Source: Loktanella atrilutea
GTDB taxonomy: Bacteria > Pseudomonadota > Alphaproteobacteria > Rhodobacterales > Rhodobacteraceae
NCBI RefSeq assembly: GCF_900128995.1
Contig: NZ_FQUE01000008.1
Coordinates: 105,819 to 169,818 of the forward strand
Length of the DNA stretch: 64,000 nt
Direction: 5' to 3'
Every line of letters starts with the position of its first letter. Positions within the stretch are counted from its first letter, which is position 1. Below, in pieces: positions 18,869 to 27,095 of this stretch. Under the pieces are notes generated by a model. That model saw only the letters and a program-made list of their open reading frames with translations, was not told where the DNA came from and searched no databases. Position numbers and translations under genes: made by a program.

Positions 18869-19200
18869 GCGATCTCAGACACTTAGTCGATTGGGCCTCA
18901 GAAAATCCCTATAGCCCGAAATGCCCCAGTGGATTTTGGTCTGTAGGGCTGCAGCAACGACGCTCAGGCACCCCGGAACCACCCGTAGAAGCGCTCCTCC
19001 CACCGTAGCGGGAGGAAAGGGTGCCATTCTACTGAGCCGGATAGGCCCATGGCCACAGTCTAGAGCAATGTGAAGTCGATCCCGTTCGCTCTGAAATCCC
19101 GATTGTCGAGGATGAGCAAACTTCTCGCAACCAGCTATGTCCGTCGTGTTAACCGCTTTTATCATGTCAATATACCCGTCATGGACAAGCTGAAGAGCAG
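18869..19200. other. Intergenic stretch without a recognisable gene
   Basis: About 330 bp between tRNA-Gln and the end of the BigR-like gene. Its base and codon character is less GC-biased than the flanks, and short frames on both strands match nothing I recognise. A 7-bp inverted repeat with an 8-nt loop (TCCTCCC / GGGAGGA, 18995-19016) is visible. It may be eroded mobile or regulatory DNA next to the tRNA. Confidence 0.5.
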
Positions 19201-19614
19201 TCATTTCCTGCAGCACATGACCGGTGACATCTCCCTCTCGCAGTTCGAAGGCGTGACGACATTGACACGCCCAGCGCAAGGCGCCGCCTGACCCTGTCCG
19301 ACATCTTTGCAGAACGCCTCGTAGAGTGCGGCCATCAGGATCTTCAGATCCGGATCGCCGATCCGGTAGTGGATCGTCTGGCTCTCCCTGCGGGTCTCGA
19401 CCATGCCGGCGTCGCGCAGCTTGGCAAGATGTTGGCTCAAGGCGGATTGGCTCAGATCGACGGCCACCTGAAGCGCGCCGACCGACCTCTCGCCCTTTGC
19501 GAGTTCGCACAGGATCAGAAGCCGCTTTGCATTTGCAACCAGCGCCAGCCGGTCAGCCACGTAATCGGCCCGCTTTCGAAGGGCCGCAACGGAGACGTCG
19601 TCATCCAGCGTCAT
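19201..19614 (-). CDS. bigR: ArsR-family persulfide-responsive repressor (BigR/SqrR type)
   Basis: 137 residues. It is a winged-helix ArsR protein: NAKRLLILCELAKGERSVGALQ (helix alpha2-3), LSQSALSQHLAKLRDAGMVETRRESQTIHYRIGD (recognition helix and wing). Cys36 and Cys102 match in position the two cysteines that form a tetrasulfide in SqrR and BigR when hydrogen sulfide or persulfide rises. It lacks an ELCV-type metal site. It is divergent from the YeeE/YedE and metallo-hydrolase genes it probably represses. The C-terminal tail (about residues 108-137, with four more cysteines) is longer than in classical BigR and looks unusual. Confidence 0.85.
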   Translation of the reverse strand: MTLDDDVSVAALRKRADYVADRLALVANAKRLLILCELAKGERSVGALQVAVDLSQSALSQHLAKLRDAGMVETRRESQTIHYRIGDPDLKILMAALYEAFCKDVGQGQAAPCAGRVNVVTPSNCEREMSPVMCCRK

Positions 19615-19704
19615 TATATTAGCCTTGACTGAATTAGCTACACATAATACATGAGCTATAAGCCTGCATGAATCAACCTCTCATCAGCCTATCGGAGAAT
19701 CGTG
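19615..19704. promoter_or_regulatory. Divergent promoter/operator of the persulfide module
   Basis: AT-rich gap between the regulator and the first YeeE/YedE gene. It has TTGACT at 19625-19630 as a possible -35 for the rightward genes, an inverted repeat TAGCT/AGCTA at 19635-19639 and 19654-19658, and ATTAG/CTAAT-like half sites. BigR-family proteins are known to bind AT-rich imperfect palindromes here, which would shut both directions. The exact operator is inferred. Confidence 0.55.
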
Positions 19705-20166
19705 ATGGAAATGGAGCTGCGGACGGCTTTCACGCCATGGGCCTCGCTCTTCGGTGGCAGTCTGATCGGCTTGAGCGCCGTGATGGTCATGGGCCTGTTC
19801 GGACGGATAGCCGGGATTTCAGGCATCACGCAGGGGTTCCTCGGCACTGTCCTGCCGACTCCCGGTGCCCCGCGTGACAGGGATTGGCGTCTGGCCTTCC
19901 TGCTCGGGCTGCTGGCCGCACCCCTCGCGATCATGCTGGGCGGCGGAACGATCAGCCAGAGCGTGCCCGCGAACCTTCCCGGCATGGTGATCGCGGGCCT
20001 GCTCGTGGGCCTCGGCACGTCACTCGGGTCGGGCTGCACCTCCGGTCATGGCGTCTGTGGCCTCGCACGGCTGTCCCGCCGGTCCTTCGCCGCGGTCCTG
20101 ACCTTCATGTCCGCCGGCTTCGTCACGGTCTTCGTCCTGCGTCACGTTCTGAGGGGTGCATGGTAA
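19705..20166 (+). CDS. YeeE/YedE family transporter, N-terminal half protein
   Basis: 153 residues with four hydrophobic segments. YeeE/YedE (sulf_transp) proteins carry thiosulfate or related sulfur species through a membrane pore lined by cysteines; here the conserved SGCTSGHGVCG is at about residues 109-119. Split into two small genes, as in many BigR-regulated operons. The ATG at 19705 with GGAGA upstream is preferred to the adjacent GTG at 19702. The stop overlaps the start of the second half gene. Confidence 0.88.
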   Translation: MEMELRTAFTPWASLFGGSLIGLSAVMVMGLFGRIAGISGITQGFLGTVLPTPGAPRDRDWRLAFLLGLLAAPLAIMLGGGTISQSVPANLPGMVIAGLLVGLGTSLGSGCTSGHGVCGLARLSRRSFAAVLTFMSAGFVTVFVLRHVLRGAW

Positions 20167-20606
20167 TGCGCATCGCATTCGGTTTTCTCAGCGGCCTGGT
20201 CTTCGGCCTGGGTCTGGTCCTCTCCGGCATGTCCGACCCCGCGAAGGTCCTGAACTTCCTCGACCTCGCGGGCACATGGGACCCCAGCCTCGCCTTCGTC
20301 ATGGGTGGCGCGACCCTGACCGCCTTCATCGGTTTCCGGCTCGTCTGGCGGCGGACGACACCGGCGTTCGACTGCACCTTCGACGTTCCTACGAATACCC
20401 GGATCGACCGGCCGCTGATCCTCGGCGCAGTGCTCTTCGGCACCGGCTGGGGGATCGGCGGCTTCTGCCCGGGGCCGGCGTGGACCGCCCTCCCTCTCCT
20501 CGCGCCCGGCACTCTGGCCTTCCTACCCGCGATGCTGATCGGCCTGTGGATCGGCAACCATGGCAAGCACCTCCAGATCTTCGCACCCAAGGGAGCAACG
20601 CAATGA
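20160..20606 (+). CDS. YeeE/YedE family transporter, second half protein (DUF6691 type)
   Basis: 148 residues with membrane segments FGFLSGLVFGLGLVLSGM, a central WDPSLAFVMGGATLTAFIGF, and the conserved GTGWGIGGFCPGPAWTAL near residue 100, containing the family's functional cysteine. It pairs with the preceding half to form the sulfur-compound transporter. Starts inside the end of its partner (ATG 20160, with a second in-frame ATG at 20166) and overlaps the metallo-hydrolase start by ATGA, so the four genes are translationally linked. Confidence 0.87.
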   Translation: MVMRIAFGFLSGLVFGLGLVLSGMSDPAKVLNFLDLAGTWDPSLAFVMGGATLTAFIGFRLVWRRTTPAFDCTFDVPTNTRIDRPLILGAVLFGTGWGIGGFCPGPAWTALPLLAPGTLAFLPAMLIGLWIGNHGKHLQIFAPKGATQ

Positions 20607-21520
20607 GCACCTCCAAGCTGAAACAACGGGTCGTGCGCCATTCGCCCTCTCGTGGTGCGGGAAGCCCCGACGTCTGGGGCATCTACGAACCCGATACCGG
20701 TTCGATCCAGTATATCTGCGCCGATCCGTCCACGAAGAAGGCCGCATTGATCGACGTCGTGTGGAACTTCGAACCTAAGAACTACCGGTTCACGACCGAA
20801 AGCATGGATCAGGTGCTCGATATCGTGCGTGACAACGGACTGACCGTGGCATGGGTGCTCGACACCCACCCCCATGCGGACCACGTCATGGCCTCCGCCC
20901 ATCTGAAGGACCGCACCGGGGCCCCCACGGCCATCGGTGACAGGATCCATGACATCGCCGCCATATGGGCAAACATCTACAATTTGCCCGACGCCTTCCA
21001 CCCCGATCGCCACTTCGATCGCCTTCTGGCGGAAGGCGAGACATTCCGCATCGGGAACCTCGATGTCCGGGTGATGCTGTCGCCGGGTCACACGCTGGGG
21101 TCGATCACCTATGTTTGCGGCGATGCGGCCTTCACCCACGACACGCTGATGCAGCCCGACGTCGGCACGTCGCGCGCCGATTTTCCCGGCGGGGAATCCG
21201 CACAGCTTTGGGACTCGATCCAGGACATCCTCGCGCTGCCCGCCGACACCCGGCTTTTCGTGGGCCACGACTATGGGGCCGAGGGACGTGACGAACCGAT
21301 GTGGGAGGCGACCGTGGCCGAGCACAAGGCCCGAAACCAGCATGTGAAGGATGGCACCGCCCGGGAAGACTGGATCAAGCGCCGCGACGCGCGGGACGCG
21401 ACCTTGCCGCTGCCGGACCGCATCCTGGCCGCGCTTCAGATCAATCTGCGCGGAGGACGCCTGCCGCAGGTCGAAGACGATGGCCACGCCTACCTGAAAC
21501 TTCCCGTCAACCGCTTCTGA
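20603..21520 (+). CDS. Metallo-beta-lactamase-fold hydrolase, persulfide dioxygenase (ETHE1/Blh) type
   Basis: 305 residues. The HxHxDH metal motif appears as THPHADHV (about residues 88-95), followed by SPGHTLGS (about 156-163), HDTLMQPDVGTSRADFPGG and a late VGHDYG. The DVGTSRADFPGG stretch is characteristic of persulfide dioxygenase/Blh proteins, which oxidise glutathione persulfide to sulfite with a mononuclear iron. With BigR and YeeE/YedE it forms a sulfide-detoxification operon like that of Agrobacterium and Xylella. No rhodanese domain is fused. Confidence 0.87.
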   Translation: MSTSKLKQRVVRHSPSRGAGSPDVWGIYEPDTGSIQYICADPSTKKAALIDVVWNFEPKNYRFTTESMDQVLDIVRDNGLTVAWVLDTHPHADHVMASAHLKDRTGAPTAIGDRIHDIAAIWANIYNLPDAFHPDRHFDRLLAEGETFRIGNLDVRVMLSPGHTLGSITYVCGDAAFTHDTLMQPDVGTSRADFPGGESAQLWDSIQDILALPADTRLFVGHDYGAEGRDEPMWEATVAEHKARNQHVKDGTAREDWIKRRDARDATLPLPDRILAALQINLRGGRLPQVEDDGHAYLKLPVNRF

Positions 21521-21750
21521 AGACAAGACGCCGCGCCCCGCAACAGTTGCTGGCGGTCGCACCGTCACCGACCCGGCGCCTCAGTCGTATTATAAGGTTT
21601 GCCAGACCTTTCATTTCGAATGCGAAAATGTGGACTGAGCTTCCTCTGAAGATATCATTGGGACTGGATTGGAGTCTTCCTTGCCATCTGAAACGACCTC
21701 CGATGCGAGGACGCGGGTGACCTGCTATTATGCCTCTGACTCATTTCAGT

Positions 21751-21785
21751 GCCGGCAGGCACAGATGCATCGGTCGTCTGCCGGC
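21751..21785. terminator. Inverted repeat between convergent genes
   Basis: GCCGGCAG at 21751-21758 pairs with CTGCCGGC at 21778-21785 over 8 bp with a 19-nt loop. It sits between the convergent metallo-hydrolase and COG4705 genes, so it could serve as a shared transcription end. No T-tract. Confidence 0.35.
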
Positions 21786-21811
21786 GCGCGTGCCAATCCG
21801 TCGTCGGGCCA

Positions 21812-22624
21812 TCACCCGATGTTCGTTTGCGCAATCGTGCGTCGCATCGCCGACATGTAGATCACAATCCCGATGATCGCCGCGAGGAAGATCGCGCTGG
21901 TCAAGATCGTACCGAGACCGAGGCCGCCGTAGTCCGCGGGTTGCGACAGCAGGTCTCCAAAGGATGCACCAAGGGGCCGGGTGAAGATGTAGGAGATCCA
22001 GAAGGCCCAGATGCCGTCGAGCCCCAGCGCGAAATAGCCCAGTGTGATCGAGGCGATGATCAGGCCGAAGAGGATGCCCGTGGCGAGGTAACCCAGACCG
22101 AAATGCTCGGCCACCAGATCGCCTGCCGCCGTGCCGAGAGCAAAGGTGAACAGGATCGCGAGCCAGTAGAACGCCTCGCGACGGGTCGTTTTGACCTCAT
22201 GGATCGAGAGCGTCCTCTCCGAGGCATACCAGGCGACGAAGGTCAGACCCAGCAGGATCGTACAGAGCACAGTCGTCGTCACAAGTGAAACGCCTAAATT
22301 GTCCACCAGGTTGTCCGTCACCAGCGTGCCGACGATCGAAATCAGCACGACCGCCAGCCAGTAGGACCATGGCACGTAGCGCTTTTGCTGGAATTGCAGG
22401 ACCAGGGCCACGACCAGCACCGCGGCCATCAGCAGCGACATCGCCGTAAGGCCGAGGCCGAGGTTCACGGCAAGGAAATCGGCGGCGGTCTCGCCCATGA
22501 TCACTGCCATGAGCTTGATCAGCCAGAAGCTGATCGTCACCTCGGGGACGCGGTTCGGGGTGTCGTGGATCGGGACGTTGCCGAAGGTCGGGGACTGCGC
22601 AGGGTCGAGGGAAAGCGTTGTCAT
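21812..22624 (-). CDS. COG4705-like multispan membrane protein
   Basis: 270 residues from the preferred start, with about eight membrane segments. It belongs by look to an uncharacterised membrane family recognised by repeats of the type KVTIGETAADFLA; here VTISFWLIKLMAVIMGETAADFLAVNLGLG (about residues 28-57) and LAILFTFALGTAAGDLVAEHFGLG (about 150-175) are clearly two copies of that unit. Two start codons are in frame (22630 and 22624); AGGAG directly abuts the first, so the second, six bases on, is favoured. The exported protein gene 39 bp upstream probably shares its transcript. Function unknown. Confidence 0.82.
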   Translation of the reverse strand: MTTLSLDPAQSPTFGNVPIHDTPNRVPEVTISFWLIKLMAVIMGETAADFLAVNLGLGLTAMSLLMAAVLVVALVLQFQQKRYVPWSYWLAVVLISIVGTLVTDNLVDNLGVSLVTTTVLCTILLGLTFVAWYASERTLSIHEVKTTRREAFYWLAILFTFALGTAAGDLVAEHFGLGYLATGILFGLIIASITLGYFALGLDGIWAFWISYIFTRPLGASFGDLLSQPADYGGLGLGTILTSAIFLAAIIGIVIYMSAMRRTIAQTNIG

Positions 22625-22669
22625 CGTCATCTCCTGTCGGTGAAATCAATGGGGCATCAGGGCGATGCC

Positions 22670-23287
22670 CTACGCGAAGAAGTCGTCGGCACGGGCATCG
22701 TCGTCGGCGTTGCACCGCTCGGTCCCCTTGGCCTGCAACGTGTCGATGGTTGCGCGGTCCGCGTCTGCGAGGGTGGCACCGGCCAAGGTCGTCCTGAACT
22801 GGTCCAGCATCACCTCGCACGGCAGGGGGCGGCCGTTCGCGTCGGTCGTGGCAATTCTAGATACGGATTGCACGACACCCCCGGCAGCGCCGGTGCCGGG
22901 GGGATCTGCGAGCGTGGTCGGAAGGCTGGCCAGAGTCGCATCGACCTGGGCCGGGTCCGGTGCCTTGGCCCGCAAGGCTGTCAACGCGTCGTCGATGGCA
23001 CCGTCGACGTTGCCCCAGGCCGTCGGGTCATGGGGCCACAGGGTCGACTGCGCGTCGTTCCAGGCGGTTTCCAGATCGGTGCTGCGGGTCTGCGCTGCGT
23101 TCAGGTCGCCGGTCGCGGCGATGGTCTGGACGTCCGTCGTGATGGTCCGGAACGGGGTCATGTCGCCCAAAGTGGGGGCCGCAACGGTGGCGGTCGGGGC
23201 CGATGCGGGGTCCAGCGTCGCGTAGCCGACGGCGACGACGCCGACTGGGACGACGATCAGCACCGGTCCGAGCAGGAGGTTTTTCAT
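22670..23287 (-). CDS. Exported protein of unknown function
   Basis: 205 residues. A hydrophobic N-terminus (LLLGPVLIVVPVGVVAVGYA) without a cleavage motif I would trust suggests a signal anchor. The rest is alanine- and threonine-rich and mostly helical (TTDVQTIAATGDLNAAQTRSTDLETAWNDAQ). Two cysteines (LPCEVML and ERCNAD) might form a disulfide. RBS AAGGA is 9 nt before the ATG. Placed upstream of the COG4705 gene on the same strand, suggesting a pair. I recognise no family. Confidence 0.72.
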   Translation of the reverse strand: MKNLLLGPVLIVVPVGVVAVGYATLDPASAPTATVAAPTLGDMTPFRTITTDVQTIAATGDLNAAQTRSTDLETAWNDAQSTLWPHDPTAWGNVDGAIDDALTALRAKAPDPAQVDATLASLPTTLADPPGTGAAGGVVQSVSRIATTDANGRPLPCEVMLDQFRTTLAGATLADADRATIDTLQAKGTERCNADDDARADDFFA

Positions 23288-23570
23288 CGTGATTGTCCTT
23301 GGTGCAGCGGCGGGGCCGCCGACAGGTGGTGAGAAAGAGTCTGCACGCGCAGCGGCGACGCTTTATCCACACCTCTGAACCCGGACCGCGTCGCCGCCGT
23401 GTCTGGATCAACGCAAATCCGCAATGATCTGCCGCGCGGCGGCGACGGCACCCGGGGCCGCAACCTTTCGGATTTGTAATCTGCCGGACAGGCCGCGTGC
23501 CGCTCGCCCGCCTTAGCTGCCTTGGACCGGTGCCCAAGGTGGTTGCCGGGTCTCAATGGATGGAAATGAC

Positions 23571-23954
23571 ATGACCTTGAAAGCACTTACCGCACTGGCC
23601 GCCGCAACACTCATCGTGGCGGGGGCCGGATCGGCCATTGCGGAACAGCACGCGACGGCGTCCGACGCGGCCGAGGCGCAGACTTTTCTGGCAGCCCCCG
23701 GCACCATCGCCGATGCCGTCGCCACCGCCGAGAAGGAAACCGGCGGCAAGACGATGAGCGCCGCCTTCGAGCCGGACGACACTACGCAGGCCGCCGCGTG
23801 GGAGGTCGAACTCGCGCTGCCGGACAACACCATCGAGACCGTCATGGTCGATCCCGCGACCGGCGCGGTCACCGCTAAGGCCGCCGAGGCCGAGGATCAG
23901 GACGGCCTGGCCGGCGACGATGGCGAGGAAGATGGTGAAGACGAAGGTAACTGA
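23571..23954 (+). CDS. PepSY-domain exported protein
   Basis: 127 residues from the preferred ATG at 23571, which has GGATGGA seven bases upstream; an ATG at 23556 is possible. A signal peptide (MTLKALTALAAATLIVAGAGSAIA) precedes a single PepSY domain (about residues 40-100: TIADAVATAEKETGGKTMSAAFE and WEVELALPDNTIETVMVDPATGAV), and the tail is very acidic (GDDGEEDGEDEGN). Small PepSY proteins usually sit beside an OmpR regulator, histidine kinase and cytochrome b561, as here, and may sense or bind metals or modulate periplasmic peptidases. Confidence 0.85.
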   Translation: MTLKALTALAAATLIVAGAGSAIAEQHATASDAAEAQTFLAAPGTIADAVATAEKETGGKTMSAAFEPDDTTQAAAWEVELALPDNTIETVMVDPATGAVTAKAAEAEDQDGLAGDDGEEDGEDEGN

Positions 23955-24026
23955 CGCCTTCGCATCGTGATAGACACGACCGGCGGGGCCTTTCGGCCTG
24001 CCGGTCGCTTGCCTGTGAGGAGGCCC

Positions 24027-24701
24027 ATGAAGATACTCGTGATCGAGGACGATACTGCCACCGGGGCCTATATCGCTGAAGGCCTGCGCGAGGAGGGGCA
24101 CAGCGTCGACCTGATCGCCTCCGGCGCCGATGGCCTCGTGCAGGGGACGATCGGCACCTATGACGTCATGGTCGTGGACCGCATGCTGCCGGGCCTCGAC
24201 GGCATGGCGGTGGTCAAGACCCTGCGCGCGACCGGCAATGCCACGCCGGTCCTGTTCCTGACCGCGATGGGCGGCGTCGACGACCGGATCGAGGGGCTGC
24301 ACGCGGGGGCCGACGATTACCTCGTCAAGCCCTTCGTCTTCGGCGAGCTGTCGGCGCGCCTCGCGGCCATCGGGCGGCGGCCAAAGATCCAGGACGCACC
24401 CGTGACGCTAAGCGTTGCGGATCTGGAGATGAACCTGCTGACCCGCAAGGTCACGCGGGCCGGCCAGCCCATCGATCTGTTGCCGCGCGAGTTCGCGCTG
24501 CTGGAATGCCTGATGCGCCGCAAGGGCCGCGTGCAGACCCGCACCATGCTGATGGAGACGGTCTGGGATATTCACTACGATCCGCTGACCAATGTCGTCG
24601 ACACCCACATCAGCCGCCTCCGGGCGAAGATCGACAAGCCCTTCGCGACCGAACTGATCGAGACCGTCCGCGGTGCCGGCTACCGGATCGCTGCGCCGTG
24701 A
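24027..24701 (+). CDS. OmpR-family response regulator
   Basis: 224 residues. Receiver domain with acidic pocket IEDD (residues 6-9), phosphoacceptor Asp51 in VVDRMLPGLDGM, FLTAMG and DDYLVKPF, followed by a winged-helix DNA-binding domain (LPREFALLECLMRRKGRVQTRTMLMETVW, THISRLRAKIDKP). ATG at 24027 has GAGGAGG upstream. Its stop overlaps the kinase's GTG start by 4 bp, making an operon; the preceding PepSY gene is 72 bp away and may be a target or part of the unit. Confidence 0.93.
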   Translation: MKILVIEDDTATGAYIAEGLREEGHSVDLIASGADGLVQGTIGTYDVMVVDRMLPGLDGMAVVKTLRATGNATPVLFLTAMGGVDDRIEGLHAGADDYLVKPFVFGELSARLAAIGRRPKIQDAPVTLSVADLEMNLLTRKVTRAGQPIDLLPREFALLECLMRRKGRVQTRTMLMETVWDIHYDPLTNVVDTHISRLRAKIDKPFATELIETVRGAGYRIAAP

Positions 24702-26104
24702 CGCTGCCGGACCGGTTCGACAGGATCAGGTCGACGCCGCTGCGCCTGACCATAATCCTGACGCTGATCTTCGCGGTCGCAGCTTTGGGATGCTTCACGA
24801 CGGCCTACGGCGTCGTGCGGGCGAACCTGAACGCCGCGATCCTGTCGGATCTGCGGCAGACCGTGGCGACCTTTCGGCAGGAAGGCGAGCCCGACGAGCT
24901 TCTCGAACGTCTCACCGAAGCCGTGCGCGTCACCGACCCCTCCTATCGCATACTTCATTACCTCCCCGACAGCGGGCCTGTGATCTCGAACGCTGGTGAC
25001 ATCGCGCCGATCAGCGGGACGGTGACGCTGGCGGGTGACAGCCTTGGACCGACGGATGGCGCGCTGGCCGAAAGCTACCTTGCACTCAGCGCCCGTGTCG
25101 GCGCGGGTCAGCTGATCGTCGGCCAGTCACGGCGTGCGATCATCGAGATGAGCGAGATCTTTGCCGCAGTCGTCCTGATGGGACTCTTGCCCGCGATGCT
25201 GATCGCAGGTCTGGCCGGGCTCTGGATCGCGCGGCGGGCACAGGATCGCATCGGAGCAATTCAGGACGCACTGGGTGCCATGACCGGCGGGGATTCCACG
25301 GCACGGGTGAGGGGTATCGCGGCGGGCAACGACGACCTGTCGGGGATCGGGCAGGCCGTCAACGCCATGGCCACGGCGCAGGAAGCGCTGATCGTGACCT
25401 TGCGGCAGGTCTCCACCGACATCGCGCACGATCTGAGAACGCCGATCCAGCGCGTCTCGGTCCTGCTGGACCGGATGGCGCGCGGCGCCGATCTGCCGCC
25501 GGCCCAAAAGACCCTTTTGCTGCAGGCGCAGGACGAGACCACCCGTATCGGGCGCACCTTTCAGGCGCTCCTGCAACTGGCGCAGGTCGAAGGCGGCGCC
25601 GCGCGCGACAGGCTGGTGCCTGTCGATCTGGTCGGCGTCGCCCGTGACGTGGTGGAGTTTCTGGACGTCGACGCCGAAACTCAGGGTCTCTCGCTGACTG
25701 CTGCCCTGCCTGCTTCGGCCACCGTAACCGGGGACCGGCAACTGTTGTCGCAGGTCATGGTCAACCTGATCCAGAACGCCATGCTGCACGGGGCGGAAGG
25801 TCAGACTGTTCATCTGGCAATTGCCACGTGCGGCCCGGTCGTCACCCTGACCGTGTCGGACCACGGCCCCGGCATCCCCGCAGACGAACGTGCCAAGGTG
25901 CTACGGCGCCTTTACCGGCTGGACCGCAGCCGGACGACGCCCGGCAACGGGCTTGGCCTCGCGATGGTCAAGGCGGTCTGCGACCTGCACCGCGCGCGGC
26001 TGACGCTGGAGGACAATGCGCCCGGCCTGAGCGTGCGCATCGCCTTTCCACCGGTGTCAGCGGACGTCGGGACGACGGCGCAGCGACCACATCTGGCGCA
26101 GTGA
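24698..26104 (+). CDS. Sensor histidine kinase (HisKA type)
   Basis: 468 residues, from a GTG overlapping the regulator's stop. N-terminal membrane segment (LRLTIILTLIFAVAALGCFTTAY), periplasmic region of about 110 residues, second membrane segment (VVLMGLLPAMLIAGLAGLWIA), HAMP (about residues 170-225), and the H-box TDIAHDLRTPIQRV with His244. HATPase motifs follow: NLIQNAMLHG (N box) and DHGPGIPADE (G1). It phosphorylates the preceding OmpR regulator. Its end overlaps the convergent cytochrome b561 gene by 48 bp. Signal unknown. Confidence 0.92.
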   Translation: MTLPDRFDRIRSTPLRLTIILTLIFAVAALGCFTTAYGVVRANLNAAILSDLRQTVATFRQEGEPDELLERLTEAVRVTDPSYRILHYLPDSGPVISNAGDIAPISGTVTLAGDSLGPTDGALAESYLALSARVGAGQLIVGQSRRAIIEMSEIFAAVVLMGLLPAMLIAGLAGLWIARRAQDRIGAIQDALGAMTGGDSTARVRGIAAGNDDLSGIGQAVNAMATAQEALIVTLRQVSTDIAHDLRTPIQRVSVLLDRMARGADLPPAQKTLLLQAQDETTRIGRTFQALLQLAQVEGGAARDRLVPVDLVGVARDVVEFLDVDAETQGLSLTAALPASATVTGDRQLLSQVMVNLIQNAMLHGAEGQTVHLAIATCGPVVTLTVSDHGPGIPADERAKVLRRLYRLDRSRTTPGNGLGLAMVKAVCDLHRARLTLEDNAPGLSVRIAFPPVSADVGTTAQRPHLAQ

Positions 26105-26683
26105 CAGCGCGCCGCCGTAATGCGCGATCAGGGCCATCAGCGCGTGGCCGATCAGATAGGCCCAGACCAGGTTGGCCAGCGTCGTGTGAACGGTCATCGC
26201 CACCTTGACCAGACCGCCCGCATCGGGGTCGCCGGTATTGACGAGGAAATACAACGTCCCCGACGCCGCCATCGCCGTCACCAGCAGCAGGCCCAGCCCG
26301 TGGATCGCCGAGGCGAAGGGCGAGTGCGTGTCGTGCGCCGGCAGTCGCAGATGCGTTAGTTCCGACAGATGCGCCTTGAAATCCGCCCAGACCGCCGCAA
26401 GGCGCGCGCCGCTGAACCACGGGATCAACATGCCCGGCGGCGTGCCGCGTTGCCGGATCAAGCTCTGCACCCAGAACCCCAGAACCAGTGCGAAGGCCGC
26501 GAGTCCGACATAGGCATGCACGCCGAAGATGTTGTCGCCGCCGTCATCGGGATTCATGAACTGGCTGCTGGCCAGCTGCACGACGATGGCGGTGGCGAGG
26601 CCTGCGTGCAGCAGACGGGTCGCGAAGGCGTGGCGCGGCCCAACCGCCCCGGCGTGCCGCGAATGAAGAGCTGAGTCTGACAT
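26057..26683 (-). CDS. Cytochrome b561-type diheme membrane protein
   Basis: 208 residues with four membrane segments. Conserved histidines (HAFATRLLHAGLATAI, VHAYVGLAAFALVLGF, HGLGLLLVTAMAASG, VHTTLANLVWAYLIGHALMALIAHYGG) match the b-type heme ligand pattern of the cytochrome_B561 (Ni-hydrogenase b-type) family. Such proteins pass electrons across the inner membrane, often to periplasmic partners. It is divergent from the NarL-type regulator and convergent with the kinase. With the PepSY protein and the two-component pair it forms the common 'PepSY-TCS-cyt b' module. Confidence 0.87.
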   Translation of the reverse strand: MSDSALHSRHAGAVGPRHAFATRLLHAGLATAIVVQLASSQFMNPDDGGDNIFGVHAYVGLAAFALVLGFWVQSLIRQRGTPPGMLIPWFSGARLAAVWADFKAHLSELTHLRLPAHDTHSPFASAIHGLGLLLVTAMAASGTLYFLVNTGDPDAGGLVKVAMTVHTTLANLVWAYLIGHALMALIAHYGGALSLRQMWSLRRRPDVR

Positions 26684-27095
26684 AATGAAACCTTGAGCAG
26701 CATGGATCCGACACCCTGCCCGATCCGATACCGTCCTTGAACAGGGTTACCGATGCCGAAATCTTTCGGGACGGTGTCAAAGCTGTAATGTCTTTATTGC
26801 CAGCAAAGCGGCTGCAGAAAACTGCGAAAGGTGCTCTTGCACGCCGCGCTGACAAAATGGACATGCAACGATGGCGGGTAACGCGCAGCATTCGGGGACA
26901 TGCGCAGTGTCAGGGCTGCGCCGTGGACCCCACCTTATTCTAAAAGACAAGACGCCATGTGCTGTGGCCCCTCCTATAAGTTAAAATTGCGTTGACAAAT
27001 TTTCGGGGAGTCGGCATAAAACCGCCTATTAAAGTAAAAATCAACCATTTTACCGCCAAGTTTTGAAACCTCCGATTATTGGAGCATTGCCACTC
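26684..27095. promoter_or_regulatory. Leader between cytochrome b561 and the NarL-type regulator
   Basis: About 410 bp with no supported gene. On the plus strand TTGACA (26992-26997), a 17-bp spacer and CATAAA (27015-27020) make a good sigma70-type promoter for the regulator, with a 5' leader of about 70 nt. The remaining part is relatively AT-rich. A 68-codon frame at 26737-26943 lacks any family feature and is not taken as a gene. Confidence 0.5.

Noticed and set aside
18875..19510. Long minus-strand frame over the BigR-like gene and the tRNA-Gln flank
   Set aside because: Frame-shifted shadow of the regulator in its first half; its second half has no recognisable family and may be chance or eroded mobile DNA.
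26737..26943. Plus-strand frame of 68 codons upstream of the NarL-type regulator
   Set aside because: No recognised family, weak start context, and it lies in a region better explained as promoter leader.
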